Assembly (NCBI GenBank): GCA_963834305.1
Contig: CAWIAX010000002.1
Location: 744,001-808,000 of the forward strand
Direction: 5' to 3'
Origin: JACCXG01 sp963834305
Lineage (GTDB): Bacteria > Acidobacteriota > Vicinamibacteria > Vicinamibacterales > 2-12-FULL-66-21
DNA length: 64,000 nucleotides
Positions 49,483-58,770 of the stretch are shown one piece after another. The notes below the pieces were generated by a model. It was not told where the DNA came from and did not search any database. It worked only from the letters and a program-made list of their open reading frames with translations. Each line of letters begins with the position of its first letter. Position 1 is the stretch's first letter. A program made the position numbers and the translations under genes.

Positions 49483-52400
49483 TCATCGGAAATCGTGCGA
49501 CTGGGGCTCGGGACCGCTGCCCGCGAGCGGCGTCACGCGCTCGGCTTTCACCGCCGTCACCCCTTCCTGGATCTGCAGGACGCCTTCCACCAGCAGGTAG
49601 GGGGAGCCGATGATCGCCGCCCGCTGATCGCTGAACAGGTCGGGACGCACGATGATATTGGCAATCCCGGTCTCATCCTCGAGCGTCAGGAACACAAACC
49701 CCTTCGCGGTCCCGGGACGCTGGCGGGTAATCACGGCGCCGGCTACGCGCACGCGGCGTCCGCTGGTGCCGCGCGGCAGATCCACGGCGCGCAGCACGCC
49801 GCGCAGCGCGAGCTCCCCGCGCCGGAGCGCCAGCGGATGCGGGCCGATGGTCAGGCTGGTGCCGCCATAGTCCGCCATTACGCGTTCGGCGGGAGACATC
49901 GGACGCAGGGGGGAATCGTGACGGGCTCCGGCCTCCGGCGCCCGGACGCCATCCGTCCGATCGCGCTGTGCCGGTCCGCGAGCCGCCGGGCCGCCCTCCT
50001 CCGCCGCCGCCCCGGCGAAGAGCTCGCCGGCCGGACGGCTGGCCCGCTCGATCTGCCACAACGCGCTGCGGCGATCGTGACCGAACGCGTTCAAGGCGCC
50101 AATCTCGGCGAGCGTGGCCAGCTCCTCGCGCCGCACGCGGGTGCGGGCAATCAGATCGTCGATGGACGCATAGCGAGGCGATCCATCCGCGGGCCGGGGA
50201 ACCGCCGCGGGGGTCGCCTCCGGCGCGGGGCGCGTCCACTCGTGCGCGCAGACATTGCAGAAGATCCCGCCAGCCGGCGTGCCCTCGAGCATCGAGGCAT
50301 CGTCGCCGCCGCACTTGGGACAGCGCGCCGCGACGCCCGCCGCCTGTTCCCGCACGGCATCCGCCATGGCCGGGCGCCCTTCTGCAGCCGGCGCTCCCGG
50401 CGCCAGCCCCGTGGCGATCGCCCGTCCGATCTCCTGCCGCAGGCCGTTCACGTACATGAGACCGAGCCGGACGCGGCCGTCCGGCTCCACCCGGCACTCC
50501 CAGCCCGACTCCTGCACGTCGATGGGCGCGAACCGCACGCCGTGGCGCTGGGCGTCCTTGACCAGGGTCGCCGGATGGTAGAACCCCATCGGCTGGTTGT
50601 TGAGCATCGAGGTGAAGAACGCCGCCGGATAGTGCGCCTTCAGGTAGGCGCTGGCGTAGACGAGCAGCGCGAAGCTCGCCGCGTGCGACTCGGGGAAGCC
50701 GTAGAGCGCAAACGAGGTGATGGCGCGGACGATCTCCTCGGCCGCCTCCCCGGCGATGCCCGTGCGCGCCATGCCGGCGCGCAGCTTCCCCTCGATCTGC
50801 TGCATCCGCTTCTCGGAGCGCTTGAATCCGAACGCCCGCCGCAGCTCCTCGGCTTCCCCGCCCGTGAACCCCGCCGCTACCATCGCCATCTTCAGCAGCT
50901 GCTCCTGGAACAGCGGCACCCCCAGCGTGCGCCTGAGAATGGGCTCCAGCGACGGATGGGGATACGTCACCGGCTCCATGCCCTGCCGGCGCTTCAGATA
51001 GGGATGCACCATCTGGCCGACAATCGGGCCCGGCCGGATGATCGCCACTTCCACGACGATGTCGTAGAAGCAGGCCGGCCGCAGCCGCGGCAGCGTGGCC
51101 ATCTGCGCGCGCGACTCGACCTGGAAGATGCCGACCGTGTCCGCGTCCTGCAGCATCCGGTAGACTGCGGGATCGTCCGGCGGCAGATGCGCGATGTCGA
51201 GGGCCGGCGGCGCCGCGGCCTCGCCGCCCGCGTTCACCAGGTGGAGCGCGTCCTGGATCACGGCCATCATGCCCAGCCCGAGCAGGTCCACCTTGATCAG
51301 CCCCATGTCGGCGCAGTCGTCCTTGTCCCATTGCAGGACGACGCGGCCGGGCATGCTGGCGTTCTCGAGCGGCACGATCTCGTCGAGGCGGCCATGGCAG
51401 ATCACCATGCCGCCCGAGTGCTGGCCGAGATGGCGCGGCAGGTCCTGGATCTGCTGCCACAGCCGGCCGAACAGCTGCACGGTCGGGTGCTGCGCATCGA
51501 GGCCGACCTCGCGCAGATGGCGGTCGAGCGTATCCGCCGGATCGGTCCATTCGAAGTGGTTCATGACCTTGGCCAGGCGATCGATCTGCGCCGTCTCGAG
51601 CGACAGCGTCTTGCCGACCTCGCGGGCGGCGCTCCGGCCGCGATAGGTGATCACGTTGGCGGTCATGCCGATGCGCGGCCCCTCGGCGCTGCCGCCGAGC
51701 GGGCCGTATTTCTCGTACATGTGCTGGATCACCTGCTCGCGGCGGTCACCACTCGGCAGGTCGAGATCGATGTCGGGCCACTCCCCCCGCTCCTCCGAGA
51801 GGAACCGCTCGAACAGGAGCTCCATGCCGATCGGATCCACGGCGGTGATGCCGAGGCTGTAGCACACGGCGCTGTTGGCGGCCGAGCCGCGCCCCTGCAC
51901 CAGGATGTCGTGCTGCCGGCAGTAGTTGACGATGTCCCAGACGATCAGGAAGTAGCCGGCGAGATCCAGCTTGTCGATGAGATCGAGCTCGCGCTCGATC
52001 TGCCGGCGGGCGCGATCGTCGTAGGGCCGATAGCGCTCGCGCGCTCCTGCCTGGGTGATCTTCCGGAGGAACGACGGCATCGTCTCCCCGCGCGGCACCG
52101 GGTACGCCGGGAAGCGGTAGCCGAGGTCGTCCATCGAGTAGCCGATGCGATCCGACAGCTCCCGGGCCGCCGTGAGGGCCTGCGGCAGATCGGCAAAGAC
52201 GCGGGCCATGGCGTCCGGCGATTTCAGGTAGCGCTCGGCATTGCAGCTCAGGCGGCGGCCGGCCAGGGCAAGCGTCGTCTTGTGGCGGATGCAGGTGAGC
52301 ACGTCGTAGAGCGGGCGGTCCGCCGTCTCGGCGAACCTGACGCCGTTGGTCGCCAGCACCGGGACGTGGAACGCCGAGGCGAGATCCATCAGGACCTCGT

Positions 52401-52959
52401 TGTCCCATTCCTGCTCACGCAGCAGGTGCCGCTGCAGCTCGATGTAGACCTGCGGCGCGCCGAACGTGCCGACGAGGCGATCGACCAGGCCGCCGACGCC
52501 GAAGCGCGGGCCGTTGATGGCCGTCCGGCCGACGAGCGCGATCAGTCCCCCCACGGCGCCGTCGAGATCGTCCAGCGTGAGCGCTCCCGCACCTTTGGCG
52601 GCGCGCAGCTTCATGCGCGTGACGAGCCGGCACAGGTTCCGGTAGCCCTCCCGGGATTCGACCAGCACCGGGAGCGAGCAGACGCGGCCCTCGGGCCCGG
52701 GCAGCCGCGGCGCCGCGCCACGGGCCTCCGCACCGCGCGCCGCGGGTCCGGCAGCAATCGTCAGCTCCGCGCCGATGATCGCCTTGATCCCGGCGCGCCG
52801 GGCGGCGAGGTGGAAGCGGGGCGCGCCGTAGAGGCCGTCGCGATCGAGCAGCGCGAGCGCGGGATAGCCGAGCTCGGCGGCGCGCGCAATCAGCGCCTCC
52901 GGCAGCGAGGCGCCGTCGAGGAACGAGAACGCGGAGGAGGCGTGCAATTCGATGTACAT
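49483..52959 (-). CDS. dnaE2: error-prone DNA polymerase III alpha subunit DnaE2 (ImuC) with four-cysteine insertion
   Basis: Intact, 1158 residues. The PHP domain starts MYIELHASSAFSFLDGASLP. Catalytic Asp are in WPDIDLDLPSGD (about 396, 398, 400) and GLIKVDLLGLGMM (558); QGRGSAANSAVCYSLG and KLAGYFLI-type motifs are present. DnaE2 copies damaged DNA with ImuA and ImuB. Between the finger region and the HhH segment (SIDDLIARTRV) lies an insertion of about 70 residues with CPKC (880-883) and CNVC (901-904), a zinc-ribbon-like pair flanked by Pro/Ala linkers, which I do not know from standard DnaE2. OB-fold (RVAGAVITRQRPGTAKG) at the end. Third gene of the cassette. Confidence 0.93.
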   Translation of the reverse strand: MYIELHASSAFSFLDGASLPEALIARAAELGYPALALLDRDGLYGAPRFHLAARRAGIKAIIGAELTIAAGPAARGAEARGAAPRLPGPEGRVCSLPVLVESREGYRNLCRLVTRMKLRAAKGAGALTLDDLDGAVGGLIALVGRTAINGPRFGVGGLVDRLVGTFGAPQVYIELQRHLLREQEWDNEVLMDLASAFHVPVLATNGVRFAETADRPLYDVLTCIRHKTTLALAGRRLSCNAERYLKSPDAMARVFADLPQALTAARELSDRIGYSMDDLGYRFPAYPVPRGETMPSFLRKITQAGARERYRPYDDRARRQIERELDLIDKLDLAGYFLIVWDIVNYCRQHDILVQGRGSAANSAVCYSLGITAVDPIGMELLFERFLSEERGEWPDIDLDLPSGDRREQVIQHMYEKYGPLGGSAEGPRIGMTANVITYRGRSAAREVGKTLSLETAQIDRLAKVMNHFEWTDPADTLDRHLREVGLDAQHPTVQLFGRLWQQIQDLPRHLGQHSGGMVICHGRLDEIVPLENASMPGRVVLQWDKDDCADMGLIKVDLLGLGMMAVIQDALHLVNAGGEAAAPPALDIAHLPPDDPAVYRMLQDADTVGIFQVESRAQMATLPRLRPACFYDIVVEVAIIRPGPIVGQMVHPYLKRRQGMEPVTYPHPSLEPILRRTLGVPLFQEQLLKMAMVAAGFTGGEAEELRRAFGFKRSEKRMQQIEGKLRAGMARTGIAGEAAEEIVRAITSFALYGFPESHAASFALLVYASAYLKAHYPAAFFTSMLNNQPMGFYHPATLVKDAQRHGVRFAPIDVQESGWECRVEPDGRVRLGLMYVNGLRQEIGRAIATGLAPGAPAAEGRPAMADAVREQAAGVAARCPKCGGDDASMLEGTPAGGIFCNVCAHEWTRPAPEATPAAVPRPADGSPRYASIDDLIARTRVRREELATLAEIGALNAFGHDRRSALWQIERASRPAGELFAGAAAEEGGPAARGPAQRDRTDGVRAPEAGARHDSPLRPMSPAERVMADYGGTSLTIGPHPLALRRGELALRGVLRAVDLPRGTSGRRVRVAGAVITRQRPGTAKGFVFLTLEDETGIANIIVRPDLFSDQRAAIIGSPYLLVEGVLQIQEGVTAVKAERVTPLAGSGPEPQSHDFR

Positions 52960-52995
52960 CTGTAAAGCGAGCCGCGGAAGGACAGCGGCCTCCCG

Positions 52996-54498
52996 TCAAT
53001 CGAACACGCCCTCGAGAAACCAGAGGCTGCGATCGCGGTCGTGGAACAGGCGGCAGACCGTGCCGTCGCCAAGCGCCACGTCCCATTCGTCGCGGTTCCA
53101 GCAGGTACCGTCCCACCAGCCGCCGGACGTGCGCCAGGGGCCGGCGGCCTCCTGCACGAGTCCCCCCGGCATCCCGCGCCGATCGATCGCGACGCGCGCC
53201 GGCCGTCCGCTCGCGACGGCGACCCGGATCGCGACCGGCGGGCGGAAGCGCCGCAGCACGCCGCCGCACGGCCCGCCACCCGGCAGCCCGGCGGGGTCGT
53301 CCGGGCCGGGCGGAAGCGGGCGGAGCGGGCGGGTGCGGACCTCGGCAAACGCCACCGGCGCCATCGCGAAGCCATCCGGGTGGTGCGTGTCGCGCACCAC
53401 CGGCGAGCCACATCGCCCCTCCCCGACCAGCGCGCCCAGCCGCGCCATCAGCGTGGCCAGCGTCTCGGGAGAGGGCACCGCCCGCTCGAGCAGCGAGTAC
53501 TGCACGATGCGCGACGGGGCCGGATCGATCTCGAGCGCCACGACGTCCACCGCCGCCGGCGGCGGATGGGATTCGAGATCGAGGAGCAGCAGCGTCCGCC
53601 ACACCCGCGGATCGCGCATGGCCACCGGCAGCTGCAGCGTCCGCGCGTGTGCCGTCCGGTTCGTCAGCCGCAGCTGCAGGTGCAGCGCCACCGCGCCCCG
53701 ATCGGCGCGTTCCATCGCCGCCGCCAGCGGCTCGAGGAGGCGTGCGAACACGAACGACAGCGGCTCCAGTGTGTCGATCGGCCACTCCAGCTCGAACGAG
53801 CCGGTGAATCGGGGAACCGCCGGATCCGGCACCAGCGGGCGCGGATCGATGCCGCGCGCCAGGCGCTGGACCGCCACCCCTTCCGGCCCCAGCCTGGCGG
53901 ACAGATCCGCCGCGGGCAGCGCCGCGAGCTCGCCGATCGTCGCGAGCCCCCAGCGGCGCAGCACGTCGCCGGTGCGCTCGCGGGCGGCCGCCGCCGGCTG
54001 GCGGCCCCCGGCCGCGGCACGGTCGCGATCCCGATCGGACAGATATTGCTGGAGGACACGCAATGACACGCCGGCCAGGGCGGCGTCCGGCTCGCCGAGG
54101 AACACGGTCGTCTCCGTTCGCGCACGGGCCAGCAGCACGGCCGCGGTGTACGACCGGGCAATCGCCACGCGGGACTCGCCGGCACGCGCCAGTTCCTCCG
54201 CAATCGCCGCCGCGTCCCCCAGCAGCCGCTGGAGTCCCGCGACGTCGAGCACGACCGTCCCTCCGGCGTGCCGCTCGATGCGTGGAGAGAACTCGGCGGC
54301 CACGCCTGCCAGGCGGGCGCTCGCCGCCGGCCCGCCGTGCAGCGCGGCGTACAACTGGCGCCCGGCGGCAACCGTCCCGGCGGCCGGCGCGACCACGGCC
54401 CCCCCGCCGGGCAGCACCCTGCCCAGCGCCGCACGGGCCTCGCGCGGGGAAATGTCGGGGATGGCGGGCGTCAGATCGTCGTACGAGGGGATACGCAT
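52996..54498 (-). CDS. imuB: ImuB-like Y-family polymerase homologue
   Basis: Intact, 500 residues. AAEFSPRIERHAGGTVVLDV with AGLQRLLGDAAAIAEEL, RVAIARSYTAAVLLA and RWGLATIGELAALPAADLSA with RLGPEG are typical of ImuB/DinB_2 proteins. The acidic catalytic triad of active Y-family polymerases is missing (no DVDAF-like N-terminus), as in ImuB, which serves as an adaptor between the beta clamp, ImuA and DnaE2. The C-terminus (WWDGTCWNRDEWDVAL, YRLFHDRD-like) is the family's RecA-interacting tail. Its start overlaps the end of imuA by 28 bases and 36 bases separate it from dnaE2. Confidence 0.87.
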   Translation of the reverse strand: MRIPSYDDLTPAIPDISPREARAALGRVLPGGGAVVAPAAGTVAAGRQLYAALHGGPAASARLAGVAAEFSPRIERHAGGTVVLDVAGLQRLLGDAAAIAEELARAGESRVAIARSYTAAVLLARARTETTVFLGEPDAALAGVSLRVLQQYLSDRDRDRAAAGGRQPAAAARERTGDVLRRWGLATIGELAALPAADLSARLGPEGVAVQRLARGIDPRPLVPDPAVPRFTGSFELEWPIDTLEPLSFVFARLLEPLAAAMERADRGAVALHLQLRLTNRTAHARTLQLPVAMRDPRVWRTLLLLDLESHPPPAAVDVVALEIDPAPSRIVQYSLLERAVPSPETLATLMARLGALVGEGRCGSPVVRDTHHPDGFAMAPVAFAEVRTRPLRPLPPGPDDPAGLPGGGPCGGVLRRFRPPVAIRVAVASGRPARVAIDRRGMPGGLVQEAAGPWRTSGGWWDGTCWNRDEWDVALGDGTVCRLFHDRDRSLWFLEGVFD

Positions 54499-55181
54499 GA
54501 CAACCCCGGGCGCGCGGACATCACGCGGGTCCGAATCGGGAGGCCGGAGAGGCGCCGGGCCCGCGCGTGCCCTCCCTTCCAGCGGCCGGCAGGCACGCCG
54601 GGTGAGGACTCCAGCGCAAGCGTGACGCCGCCGGGGCTCCGGGCCACATGCTCCGCGCCGATCAGGATCGCCACCGTGGTGCTGCCTTCAATCACCCGCG
54701 CGAGCCGCATCCAGGTTGGATGGGGGAACTGCTGCAGCGCCGCCCGCCCGATCTCCGCGAGATCGAAGGCCACGACGCCGAAGCCGCCGGCCTGCAGCAC
54801 GAGGTTCATCGCTTTCAGCGCCCGATCGGCCTGCCCGGTGTCGCGGATCCAGAGCAGGCGCCCGAGATCCAGCCCGGCGGCGGCGGCCGAGACGGGATCG
54901 AAGCGATCGTGGGTGTCGATGAGGGCCACGACTTCGCCACGCGCGGTGGCGGCCGCGGCGAGACGGCAGAACACGGTGGCGCGTCCCGACGATCGCGCCC
55001 CCACGATCTCCGAAAGATGCCCGCGGCGCAGCCCGCCGCCGAGCGAGGCATCGAGCGCGGCGCAGCCGGTCGGCGCCAGGCGCTCCGTTTCTTCCTGACG
55101 CCACGGCGTGGCCGTCGTCAGCGTGGCATCGAGCTGCCGGGTCCGCAGGAGAGATTCGAGTGCCGCACGAGCCGCTCGCAT
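54471..55181 (-). CDS. imuA: ImuA-like RecA-fold protein
   Basis: 236 residues from ATG 55181. The RecA-like core has TGCAALDASLGGGLRRGHLS, EIVGARSSGRATVFCRLAAA (degenerate P-loop GARSSGRAT, the position usually GxxGxGKT), VALIDTHDRFDP and LWIRDTGQADRALKAMNL. The weakened Walker A fits ImuA proteins that bind ImuB but need not turn over ATP. First gene of the imuA-imuB-dnaE2 operon. A sigma-70-like promoter precedes it; I found no convincing LexA palindrome. Confidence 0.8.
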   Translation of the reverse strand: MRAARAALESLLRTRQLDATLTTATPWRQEETERLAPTGCAALDASLGGGLRRGHLSEIVGARSSGRATVFCRLAAAATARGEVVALIDTHDRFDPVSAAAAGLDLGRLLWIRDTGQADRALKAMNLVLQAGGFGVVAFDLAEIGRAALQQFPHPTWMRLARVIEGSTTVAILIGAEHVARSPGGVTLALESSPGVPAGRWKGGHARARRLSGLPIRTRVMSARPGLSCVSPRTTI

Positions 55182-55208
55182 ATTCGCTTTTTCTTCGCCT
55201 CGCCGGCG

Positions 55209-55238
55209 AGTATAGAGCGCCCCCCTTCCGGAGATCAA
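55209..55238 (-). promoter_or_regulatory. sigma-70-like promoter of the imuA operon
   Basis: Minus-strand TTGATC (55238-55233), 18-base spacer, TATACT (55214-55209). The transcript would begin about 20 bases before ATG 55181. In a region this GC-rich the match stands out. No GTTC-N7-GTTC or CGAAC-type LexA site overlaps it. Confidence 0.5.
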
Positions 55239-55291
55239 GTGATCCCGCTTACCTGTGTTCCTTCAATGATTTGGCGATATTATGAGGTGCC

Positions 55292-56513
55292 TTGCCCGTA
55301 CAGCCCTTCCTGCGCCGTGCCCTGGCGGCGTTCACCTATCGCGATTTCCGCATCCTGTGGTTCGGGGCCTTCACCTCGACGGTGGGCACCTGGATGCAGA
55401 AGGTCGCGCAGAGCTGGCTCATCTTCGATCTCACCAAGTCCTCGTTCTATCTCGGGCTCGACGACTTCATGGGCCAGCTGCCGATCCTGCTCTTCACCAT
55501 GATTGGCGGCGTGATCGCCGACCGCCACGACCGCCGGCAGCTGCTGATTGGCTCGCAGTACGTGCAGATGGCCACGGCGTTCACGCTCGCCGCGCTCGTC
55601 TACTGGGGCTATGTCACCATCGCCACATCCTCGCGCTGTCGTTCGTGGCCGGCCTCGCCCAGGCGTTCGGCGGCCCCGCGTATCAGTCGCTGGTGCCCTC
55701 GCTCGTGCGAACGGAAGGACCTGCCGAACGCGATCGCGCTCAACTCGATCCAGTTCAACCTGGCGCGCGTGTTCGGCCCGCTGCTCGCCGGCATCACGCT
55801 CACGGCGTTCGGCACGGCCCTCTGCTTCGGCCTGAACGGCCTGTCGTTCCTCGTCGTGATCGTGGCGCTGCTGGCGCTCAGCGTGAAGCACATCCCGCCG
55901 ACCGGACCGCAAGCCGATGCTCCAGGAGCTGCGCGGCGGCCTCGCGTACGTGCGGAGCGAGCCGGCCATCGTCGCGCTGACCGTCCTGGCGTTCCTGACG
56001 ACCTTCCTGGGGCTGCCGCTGCTGACGTTCCTGCCGATCTTCGCCCGCGAGATCTTCCACGGCGACGTCGCCCGCTACAGCGAGATGATGGCGTATTCGG
56101 GCGCCGGCGCCGTCGTCGGCGCGCTGTTCGTCGCCTGGCTCGGCCGCTTCGCACGGATGGGGCTGACGCTGCTGCTGGTGCAGCTGGCGTTCGGCGTGCT
56201 GGTGACCGCCTTCGCGCTGTCGCGCATCGGCTGGCTGAGCAACCTGCTGCTCTTCCTCGACGGCGCGGCGCTGATCGTGGTCTTCTCGATGACCGCGTCG
56301 CTCGTCCAGCTGATCGTCCCGGATCACCTGCGCGGACGGGTCATGAGCATCTACATGGTGGCGTTCCGCGGCGGCATGCCGCTCGGCAGCCTGTGGGGAG
56401 GCTACGCCGCGTCGCTGACCTCCGCCCCCTACGTGCTCGCGATCAACGGCGGACTCGTCTCACTGGTCGCGCTGTACTTCCTGATCCGAAGCCACGGCGT
56501 CCGCGAACTTTGA
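55292..56513 (+). CDS. MFS transporter, enterobactin-exporter/MFS_3-like (three frameshifts)
   Basis: About 407 residues and 12 helices. FTYRDFRILWFGAFTSTVGT and WMQKVAQSWLIFDLT are the characteristic N-terminus; QLPILLFTMIGGVIADRHDRRQ (MFS motif A), PNAIALNSIQFNLARVFGP, LLVQLAFGVLVTAFAL and VPDHLRGRVMSIYMVAFRG follow. Breaks lie at 55623-55630 (minus one), 55709 (C-G-AA) and about 55904 (ACC-G-GAC). TTG 55292 is the likeliest start because GAGGTG precedes it; no ATG is in frame. It diverges from the imu operon. Substrate unknown. Confidence 0.78.
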
Positions 56514-56542
56514 ACCCTGCACCCTGCACCCTGAACCCCTGA

Positions 56543-57151
56543 TTACCTCCCCCCCACCCTCCACTCCACCGCCACGCTCTGCGGCAGGTAGCAGATGGCG
56601 TCGTCGCACGCCTGGTAGCGGAGCGTGCCGGTGATCGTCACCGGGTCGGCCGCGGCGGCGGCGAGCGTCACCTCCAGCGCGATCCGGAACGGCTTGCTGT
56701 AGACGAACTGCGTTTCATCGAGCGGCGCGAAGTAATACGTCTCGGGCTTCGGCAACGTGACCGGGCCGGGCTTGAGGCCCGCGGCCGGCGCAATCGTCAG
56801 CGCCACCGGGATGACGTCCGGCTGTTCCGGCGAGTAGACGTGCATCTTCGGCTTCGGCGTCACGTCCACGAAGAGCGTGACGCGCCGCGCCGACGCGCGC
56901 GAGACCGGGCCCGTGGACGTGCGCAGCGTGAGGTGCCGGGTTTCGGCGCGGTCGCGCGCCTGCCCCGGGACGGCGGCCAGATCGAGGGCAGGCTGCTGAT
57001 TGCCGGACGGCTGTTGATCGCCGGCGGCGGCCGCCGTGCGGCCCGGCCCCAGCGCTCCGCCAGAAAGGACGAGGCCGACAAAAAGGACGAGGCGGATGAA
57101 TACGCCGATTCGTGCAGGCATGAGAAGTCTTCGTGTCGCCACTGCGACCAT
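56543..57151 (-). CDS. exported DsbD N-terminal-domain-like protein
   Basis: 202 residues from ATG 57151. Signal peptide or anchor (RIGVFIRLVLFVGLVLSGGALG), Gln/Ala-rich linker, then an immunoglobulin-like domain (RRVTLFVDVTPKPKMHVYSP) ending in LRYQACDDAICYLPQSVAVEW. The Cys pair spaced by four residues sits where DsbD-alpha has its redox pair. The transmembrane and thioredoxin parts of DsbD are absent. It may receive electrons from another DsbD or act on cytochrome or thiol maturation. It may start later at MPARIG (57118). Confidence 0.78.
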   Translation of the reverse strand: MVAVATRRLLMPARIGVFIRLVLFVGLVLSGGALGPGRTAAAAGDQQPSGNQQPALDLAAVPGQARDRAETRHLTLRTSTGPVSRASARRVTLFVDVTPKPKMHVYSPEQPDVIPVALTIAPAAGLKPGPVTLPKPETYYFAPLDETQFVYSKPFRIALEVTLAAAAADPVTITGTLRYQACDDAICYLPQSVAVEWRVGGR

Positions 57152-57310
57152 CTTCGCACAACCCCCTTCGACGATCTCTTCGCGTAGCGGCGCTTCATGG
57201 CGGCCCAGCCACATCGCCCTGCCCCGCCTCGGCCCGTCAGCCCGTTGATTGAGAGTTGGGAGTTGAACTCGACGGACTGCACTCAGCTCTGGGCCGGCAC
57301 CAACACGCAG

Positions 57311-57346
57311 TCGGGGACAGAGTCGGGGACAGAGTCGGGGACAGAG
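57311..57346. repeat. three copies of a 12-base direct repeat
   Basis: TCGGGGACAGAG occurs three times without spacing or mismatch. It is not a multiple of a protein repeat in any likely gene. Confidence 0.9.
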
Positions 57347-57718
57347 ACAGGGCGGGACGAGGACGGGACGGTGCTGGCCGGCCGGGGACCTTGGAGCGAG
57401 GCGCCGCGCCGCGCAGCTGGAATGCGGCCGCAGCGATTCTCGCGGCGAGTCCCCTCCCTGCGATCCGGGTCGTCCGCAACACCACCGGCGCATCGGTGCG
57501 CCTGCCAGATGGCGCCCTGACCACCCCTACTCGCCGCGCCCTCGAGCGCAGCGAGCGTCCGAGCGCAGGTCGCGTTCCCGCCTCGCGGAAGCGGGCCCCG
57601 GACGGGCAGTGTCGGCACCGGCCCCACGTGCCGGCAGGACGACAGGTCTCTCCCTGGCCAATCAGCCGGCAGGCGGGCATGTCTCGTCGGCCGCGCGCCG
57701 CGTGTTGGAGGTTTGAGC

Positions 57719-57830
57719 TTGGGCCTTGGGCATTGGGCGTTGGGCGTTGGGCGTTGGGCCTTCGCCCTTCGCCCTTCGCCCTTCGCCCTTCGCCCTTCGC
57801 CCTTCGCCCTTCGCCCTTCGCCCTTCGCCC
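57719..57830. repeat. heptanucleotide array: six TTGGGCN units then ten TTCGCCC units
   Basis: 57719-57760 holds TTGGGCC, TTGGGCA, three TTGGGCG and TTGGGCC; 57761-57830 holds ten perfect TTCGCCC units. GGGCG of the first half can pair with CGCCC of the second, so the array can fold back on itself with short internal loops. It ends nine bases before the stop of the glycine-zipper lipoprotein on the minus strand. Confidence 0.95.
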
Positions 57831-57838
57831 CCGTGGCG

Positions 57839-58480
57839 CTATTTCCGGCGCGTGACCTGATCCCACACCGTCGCGCCGCCGCCGCCGATGGCTGCGCCAA
57901 TGAGCGCACCCTTCTTTCCGCCCACCGCCGCACCCACGCCGGCGCCGACGCCGGCCGAAGATCCGATGATGATCGCGCTCTTCTTCACCGACCGCTTCGG
58001 CTCCGCCCGCCGGGTCTCATACACCGTCTGGCTCGTGCGGACCGGCCGCGCCGGTCCCGGATCGGCGGAGACGATTCTGGCGTCGCCGCCATCGCTGTAG
58101 ACCGGCTGCGGTGCCCGCCGGGCCTCGGCAACCGCCGGGAGCGGCGCATAGGCTGCCGGCGGCGGGACATAGGCCGGCGGCGGCGCGTAGCTGACCGGCT
58201 GCGGCGCGTAGCCTGGCGGCTGCGGCGCCTGGGCCACCGCCACGCATTCGACCTGCGAGACGGCCGCGCCATTGACGACCGCCTGGCGCACGAGCGTGCG
58301 CTGGTCGGGCGCGCAGCTGACGACAACCGGGACGCCCGCCTGGTTCGTGGTCAACTGCTGCGCGGCTGCCGATGGCAGCTCACGGCTGCCGCTGCAGGCG
58401 ACCGTGAAGAACAACGCGCTGACCCCCAGCGTGAGACCAGCCGTCCGCCCCCACGAGATTCGCGATTCCATGGCCCTCAT
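57839..58480 (-). CDS. lipoprotein with Pro-rich region and C-terminal glycine zipper
   Basis: 213 residues from ATG 58480, which has GGAGGTGGAG upstream. Lipoprotein signal GLTLGVSALFFTVAC; a middle region with PGYAPQPVSYAPPPAYVPPP-type repeats; then SAIIIGSSAGVGAGVGAAVG and GKKGALIGAAIGGGG, a glycine-zipper hairpin able to insert into the membrane, as in YMGG/Rick_17kDa-like proteins. A surface or envelope structural role is likely. The heptamer array lies directly behind its stop and may affect the message 3' end. Confidence 0.78.
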   Translation of the reverse strand: MRAMESRISWGRTAGLTLGVSALFFTVACSGSRELPSAAAQQLTTNQAGVPVVVSCAPDQRTLVRQAVVNGAAVSQVECVAVAQAPQPPGYAPQPVSYAPPPAYVPPPAAYAPLPAVAEARRAPQPVYSDGGDARIVSADPGPARPVRTSQTVYETRRAEPKRSVKKSAIIIGSSAGVGAGVGAAVGGKKGALIGAAIGGGGATVWDQVTRRK

Positions 58481-58770
58481 GTCTCCACCTCCGAGAAAGG
58501 CACGCGCAACGTCGCGACGTGTCTGGCGTCCGTGCGACGTATACCGCGTCACGGCGCCGGGCGACGTGCTCAGGTGCCGACGTTGCCGCGTGCTGCAGGA
58601 GATAGCTCCAAGGGCAATGCCACCGCGCTCCGGCGCCAACGAGCCGATCTCCTGGGCATTTTGCCGTTCTCGAGTGCGCCAGATTCGTAATGTCCTCAAA
58701 ATGGCTCATCGATAGAGGTCAACCGGACAGCCGCGCCCGCCGCCCCACCTCGACCCCTGAAACAGCACCC

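Larger units (their letters stand above)
57152..57838. other. 687-base gene-free region with two tandem repeats
   Basis: No reading frame here looks coding: the open frames on both strands consist of repeats and Arg/Pro/Ala-rich low-complexity text. Two short tandem repeats, listed separately, lie at 57311-57346 and 57719-57830. I see no convincing promoter. Confidence 0.6.

Noticed and set aside
49441..52965. Open frame of 1174 codons on the plus strand opposite dnaE2
   Set aside because: Exact antisense of a well-recognised gene; no domain or ribosome site.
57719..57830. Repeat array as CRISPR
   Set aside because: Seven-base units without spacers and no cas genes in the window.
57237..57933. 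Several open frames across the repeat region
   Set aside because: Their proteins are made of the heptamer and other low-complexity text with no conserved segment.
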